Source: Methanothrix sp.
GTDB lineage: Archaea > Halobacteriota > Methanosarcinia > Methanotrichales > Methanotrichaceae
DNA: 8,499 bases
Assembly (NCBI GenBank): GCA_003162615.1
Contig: PMNG01000089.1
Coordinates: 1 to 8,499 of the forward strand
Direction: 5' to 3'
Below the pieces are notes generated by a model. It did not search any database. It saw nothing but the letters and a program-made list of their open reading frames with translations, and was not told the DNA's origin. Below are positions 5,868 to 8,499 of the stretch, piece by piece (the first letter of the stretch is position 1; each line of letters starts with the position of its first letter). Position numbers and translations under genes: made by a program.

Positions 5868-7337
5868 TTATCCAACTTTTTTATATATATCATAAATGCC
5901 TATCGTTTTCTCATTTGCATAATTTTTTATGATAAATTGATAACGATTTTGGGTGAGCCAATCTTTAGATTTTGTGTTGACAATAATGTATGGAACATTG
6001 TTTTTATGTAATTGACTAATAATATCATCTTGCTCATTGCCTGGTGTCTGCTGAATTCCTAAGTCAAGGTATTTAATTGGTGGGTATCTACCGGATAATA
6101 AATATATGGATGGATCGAACGGAACAGAAAATATTCTCTGGTTTGGTTCTGTGTGCGAAATTATAAAATTTGAAGTCTCGATTTGGTTTTCTAATACTAG
6201 ATCCCTATCTGATCCAGTTAACTGATCATAGAATATACTCCATAGAATAGTATGTGAAACCAATAATATAACAAAAATAAAAATAAATATCTTTGCCGCT
6301 CCGTTTTTCGAAAAGATTTCTTTTATATTTTTTAAATTAGGTAACCTTGTTAAAGTGATAGAGGCAAGAATACACGCCGGCGGTAATATTTGTATGAAGT
6401 AATGCCCGAATTGTCGTGTTGTTAGTGTGTATCCAAATAATAAAAGCCAGCATACTACCATTAGATTATTATATTGTATTTTTTTCATCACCAAATCATA
6501 AATTATGATCGCAACGGAAATAAGCGCTGGAATCCATATTATTACTAAAGAATTAATTGGTTGAAATAAGGACGTTGTATCAAAGCTGGTTCCATATTTA
6601 CCACTAATGAAATATAAGAACGACCAATAAATGAAATCATGCAACACTCCTTCTCGGTAAAAGAATACGACTGTGATAAATATAGGTATTAAAAATCCGA
6701 TTGAAATCAATAAAGAAGATTTGAGAATTTCATATAGAAAAACTTTGTTCCTATTTCCCTTATTCAGTAATCCCAAAAAAGAATATATGAGTATAAGCAT
6801 ATAAAATAAAATCCCAGGTTGCTTAAACAGCGTGGCTATACCGAAAAAGAAGCCTACTGGAACCAAATATCTCCAATCGCGGAATTTAAAGAATACAAAA
6901 ATACCAAGTAAACCGAAAAATACCATGTACGGTTCAGTTAACACAAAGTATCCTTCGATCAAGGGATTATAGACACCGATCAAGAAGAGAATGCTAGATA
7001 GCTGCCCAATATGTTTATCCCACAGGTCCTTCCCCAAGAAATATATAATTAAGGCTGATAATGCATTAGTAATATAAAGTACTATTCTCGACGCATAGAA
7101 TGATTTGCCAAAGAAAAAAAATATAAGTGCATTAAGATAAAAAATGCCAGGAGGTTTAATATCAATGAAATCCTTATAGAGGATCGAACCGTGATTTATG
7201 CTATCCCCTATAAACATGAAACCGCTTTCATCCGGAGAGAGAAAACCATTAATATAATGGATAGGTAGAATTAGGGCTAATAGAATAAAAGATACGATAA
7301 AGAGATACCGAATCGCATCGTTATAGCCCAATTTCAT
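5868..7337 (-). CDS. Polytopic membrane glycosyltransferase, GT39/ArnT-like (PMT_2 family)
   Basis: This 489-residue membrane protein has about ten hydrophobic segments between residues 8 and 368 and a soluble C-terminal domain (about 370-489). After the first helix comes SPDESGF (34-40) with the acidic pair D36/E37. HGSILYKDFIDIKPPGIFYL (49-68) follows, which is the G-x-x-Y-x-D...KPP signature of the PMT/ArnT superfamily. TRQFGHYFIQILPPACILA (307-325) matches the conserved (P/G)HY-x(2,4)-LP segment. Such enzymes transfer a sugar from a polyprenyl-phosphate donor to protein, lipid or glycan outside the membrane. Donor and acceptor are unknown here. The start at ATG 7337 has GGTGAT 10 bases upstream. 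The gene is much more AT-rich than mch or the marker-14 gene, with ATA/AAA/TTT-type codons. It is bracketed by inverted repeats, which suggests horizontal acquisition (inference). Confidence 0.82.
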   Translation of the reverse strand: MKLGYNDAIRYLFIVSFILLALILPIHYINGFLSPDESGFMFIGDSINHGSILYKDFIDIKPPGIFYLNALIFFFFGKSFYASRIVLYITNALSALIIYFLGKDLWDKHIGQLSSILFLIGVYNPLIEGYFVLTEPYMVFFGLLGIFVFFKFRDWRYLVPVGFFFGIATLFKQPGILFYMLILIYSFLGLLNKGNRNKVFLYEILKSSLLISIGFLIPIFITVVFFYREGVLHDFIYWSFLYFISGKYGTSFDTTSLFQPINSLVIIWIPALISVAIIIYDLVMKKIQYNNLMVVCWLLLFGYTLTTRQFGHYFIQILPPACILASITLTRLPNLKNIKEIFSKNGAAKIFIFIFVILLVSHTILWSIFYDQLTGSDRDLVLENQIETSNFIISHTEPNQRIFSVPFDPSIYLLSGRYPPIKYLDLGIQQTPGNEQDDIISQLHKNNVPYIIVNTKSKDWLTQNRYQFIIKNYANEKTIGIYDIYKKVG

Positions 7338-7347
7338 AATTCAACCT

Positions 7348-7353
7348 ATCACC
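7348..7353 (-). promoter_or_regulatory. Ribosome binding site GGTGAT of the glycosyltransferase gene
   Basis: The minus strand reads GGTGAT, 10 bases before ATG 7337, and supports that start. The TGA inside it is also the stop of a weak upstream 80-codon frame. An AAATTTAA element at about 7363-7370 could be a TATA box, but it lies very close to the start. Confidence 0.45.
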
Positions 7354-7591
7354 ACAGGTTACTTAAATTTGACGGAGCAGCGATTCTGTGATGCATCGCT
7401 CTTGAGGCAACACCCTGCCTTTGCGCTCCAGATTCAACTATACGGCCGATAGCAGTTAAATCGAGATTGTCCAAAGGGCCCGATCCGTGCCCATAGACTA
7501 ATGAAATATCGAGTTTGCCAGAAGGAGTTAGGAGCCTTGGCGAGGCTCGATCTTGGAGGAGATTCTCGTAATTCTCGTAAGTTACATGCAC
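7349..7591 (-). CDS. Weak 80-codon open frame upstream of the glycosyltransferase
   Basis: This frame starts with GTG, has no ribosome binding site, and encodes a protein I do not recognise. Points in favour: it is co-directional, it ends 11 bases before the glycosyltransferase start with its TGA inside that gene's GGTGAT site, and its codons are less AT-rich than the gene below. Points against: no start signal, no family resemblance, and an overlap with the inverted-repeat arm at 7396-7430. A 9-bp tandem duplication (ATTCTCGTA twice, 7562-7579, read on the plus strand) falls near its 5' end. It may be the remnant of an older gene interrupted by whatever brought in the glycosyltransferase. 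Confidence 0.2.
   Translation of the reverse strand: MHVTYENYENLLQDRASPRLLTPSGKLDISLVYGHGSGPLDNLDLTAIGRIVESGAQRQGVASRAMHHRIAAPSNLSNLW
7396..7430 (-). repeat. Right arm of inverted repeat flanking the glycosyltransferase gene
   Basis: TGCCTTTGCGCTCCA (7416-7430) is the exact reverse complement of 5776-5790, with imperfect similarity continuing toward 7396. The arm lies about 60-95 bases upstream of the glycosyltransferase start, so the two arms bracket the gene almost symmetrically. Confidence 0.6.
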
Positions 7592-8032
7592 TCTGGGGCG
7601 ATCGAAACATCATCGAACGGTATCTCTAAGCATCGTCAGAAAACGACGGCGGATTAGACGTGATTTCACCTAGCCCCACCGCGGCCATAACTCAAATCTC
7701 CCAGGTCCTAGGCCCACCTTTACGGCCTAGAAACACGAATACTTGGGCATCCTTGGCGGCCGGTTCCAATGGAAATAGAATAATTCAAAGGCTAGACAAA
7801 AAAGCGTTAGGTTAGTTAGACATTGCAAGTCAGAGTTCAAGTCTCTCCCATTTTGCAGGCATCCCTCGCCTTGTAAGCCGCCCCATTTTAAGCTGGTTGG
7901 CCTCGATTATGGCCTTCCTGGCAGAGGTCGTGAATATAGACATGGTAGCAATTCTGCCTTAAAGTCTGTAAATCCGTCAGCCGCGACATGGTTGAAACTT
8001 CCCGGCTTGGGGTGGGCGAGAATCAGAGATAC
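7592..8032. other. Gene-poor region with degraded sequence
   Basis: No gene can be defended here. Visible items are a 7-bp hairpin CTAGGCC (7708-7714) / GGCCTAG (7724-7730) and a T-arm-like AGAGTTCAAGTCTCT (7833-7846) without the rest of a tRNA. A short minus-strand frame (7943-7830) is listed separately. GC content varies along the stretch, which suits decayed accessory DNA. Confidence 0.4.
7830..7943 (-). pseudogene. Short coding-like remnant, 37 codons, unidentified
   Basis: From ATG 7943 the minus strand reads MSIFTTSARKAIIEANQLKM followed by GRLTRRGMPAKWERLEL to a TGA at 7832-7830. The codon choice (GCC, ATC, GAG, CAG, AGG) resembles the core genes. Just upstream a different frame reads coherently (FNHVAADGFTDFKAELL, about 8000-7950), suggesting that one longer gene was frameshifted. 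I do not recognise the family. No ribosome binding site is evident, so a decayed fragment is more likely than a genuine small gene. Confidence 0.25.
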
Positions 8033-8131
8033 GCTCGTTGATTGGAACTCAGTCACTCCGGTTGCAGCTCGTCCTCGAAGTCTTGCATCTCCTCAAAGAC
8101 CTCGAATCCAATTTCATTATATAATTCCCAT
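8033..8131 (-). pseudogene. Decayed 5' fragment of mch (second copy)
   Basis: The minus strand from ATG 8131 reads MGI and then is broken by inserted bases (ATATAA). It resumes at about 8115 as EIGFEVFEEMQDFEDELQPE, matching residues 6-25 of the intact Mch with few changes. A further one-base loss then creates a TGA, and similarity fades near 8033. Only the first ~30 codons of mch are represented and the catalytic part is absent. The fragment continues upstream into a copy of the mch promoter and then into a second flavoprotein copy, in the same order and orientation as at 4338-4923. It is therefore one end of a segmental duplication and not an independent gene. Confidence 0.85.
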
Positions 8132-8170
8132 CAAACTCGGCCACCTTCCCACCATCCGAAGAGATGGCCC

Positions 8171-8185
8171 TATAAAATATGGCGG
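8171..8185 (-). promoter_or_regulatory. Relic of the mch promoter (second copy)
   Basis: CTATAAAATATGGCGG here corresponds to CATATAAATATGGCGG at 4470-4485. The TATA-like core and ATATGGCGG survive although the downstream gene is gone. If still active it would produce a transcript across the mch fragment. About 100 bases of the longer spacer at 4495-4600 are missing in this copy. Confidence 0.5.
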
Positions 8186-8222
8186 CTGTTGAGAGGATAC
8201 CATATCGAACTGCATGATAAAA

Positions 8223-8499
8223 TCAAAGATTAATGTAAAGCTCGTATGCCTTGGCCAGGATGCTTCCTGCATAAGTCATCCCCAAGTACTCGAACGACAT
8301 GCGAAACATCTCCATAAGAGGTCCGCAGCAGGATTCTCCTTCCTCAGAAGGTGTCACGACAACGCCTCTTTTACCTTTCAGCTTTCCACTGGCGATGAAC
8401 GGCCGCATCCGGTCGATGAGAAGCTTCATCTTCGCTGTAGGACCGCACCAGTAAACTGGCGTGCCGAAAAACGATCAGATCAGCCTCCTCAAGCCTTGG
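8223..8499 (-). pseudogene. Damaged second copy of the iron-sulfur flavoprotein gene, cut by window edge
   Basis: This stretch aligns with the flavoprotein gene at 4600-4923. The downstream frame reads MKLLIDRMRPFIASGKLKGK and onward, nearly identical to residues 94-155 of the intact protein. The noted changes are G128C, R143G, V152A, and Y88C just before that Met. The C-terminal 16 residues around 155-170 are missing through an in-frame 48-bp deletion, and the end reads YELYINL. Near 8476-8480 GAAAACG has become GAAAAACG, which shifts the frame and separates this part from the N-terminal half with the flavin loop and cysteine motif, outside the window. Most base differences from the intact copy are silent. 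If the extra A is a sequencing error, the gene could still be expressed with a shortened C-terminus. Confidence 0.85.

Noticed and set aside
7826..7860. tRNA-like T-arm (AGAGTTCAAGTCTCT followed by CCCATTTTGCA)
   Set aside because: The loop TTCAAGT and a 4-bp stem fit a T-arm, but I find no matching anticodon arm, D-arm or 5' acceptor strand in the 80 bases upstream. A tRNA 3'-end relic left by integration is possible but unsupported.
7992..8233. Two short plus-strand frames
   Set aside because: They run antisense across the duplicated mch fragment and its promoter and have no independent support.
1..8499. CRISPR array, transposase or rRNA
   Set aside because: No regularly spaced repeats, no recognisable transposase motif and no rRNA-like conserved stretch were seen.

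Overview
The window looks like chromosomal DNA of a methanogenic archaeon. It carries mch (methenyl-H4MPT cyclohydrolase) and a gene for methanogenesis marker protein 14, with archaeal signals: TATA-like boxes, GGTGA/GGAGGTG ribosome binding sites and a TAATG stop/start overlap. The moderate GC of the core genes beside AT-rich intergenic and accessory DNA fits a Methanothrix (Methanosaeta)-type member of the Methanosarcinales. That genus-level placement is inference.

Layout. Positions 1-302 are an AT-rich leader with no gene, followed by a plus-strand half-size (six-helix) MFS protein (303-950). It converges on a minus-strand block, given here in transcription order. First is an Isf-type iron-sulfur flavoprotein (5133-4600). 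Next is mch (4430-3459) with one or two TATA boxes. Then come marker protein 14 (3224-1704) and a 235-residue stand-alone protein resembling the [4Fe-4S] C-terminal domain of archaeal primase large subunit (1704-997). The last two overlap by one base as TAATG and are probably translationally coupled.

From 5134 onward the window becomes accessory and decayed. Positions 5239-5546 hold a broken plus-strand gene with core-like codon use. A cluster of hairpins follows (5629-5747). Next is a very AT-rich gene for a polytopic GT39/ArnT-like membrane glycosyltransferase (7337-5868). It is flanked by a perfect 15-bp inverted repeat inside a longer imperfect one (5776-5810 and about 7396-7430), so it may be a transferred module. 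Positions 7338-8032 hold only weak ORFs and hairpins.

From about 8033 to the right edge the sequence is a second, damaged copy of the mch-start / promoter / flavoprotein segment at about 4338-4923. The mch part is reduced to its first ~30 codons. The flavoprotein part has lost 48 bp between two GCTCGTA repeats and has a one-base insertion. The differences between the flavoprotein copies are mainly synonymous, which suggests both were under selection before one decayed.

Together the core genes concern C1 metabolism (Mch in the H4MPT pathway, marker 14 of unknown role), Fe-S/flavin electron transfer and a primase-like Fe-S protein. The right half records duplication, gene loss and probable acquisition of an envelope-glycan gene.
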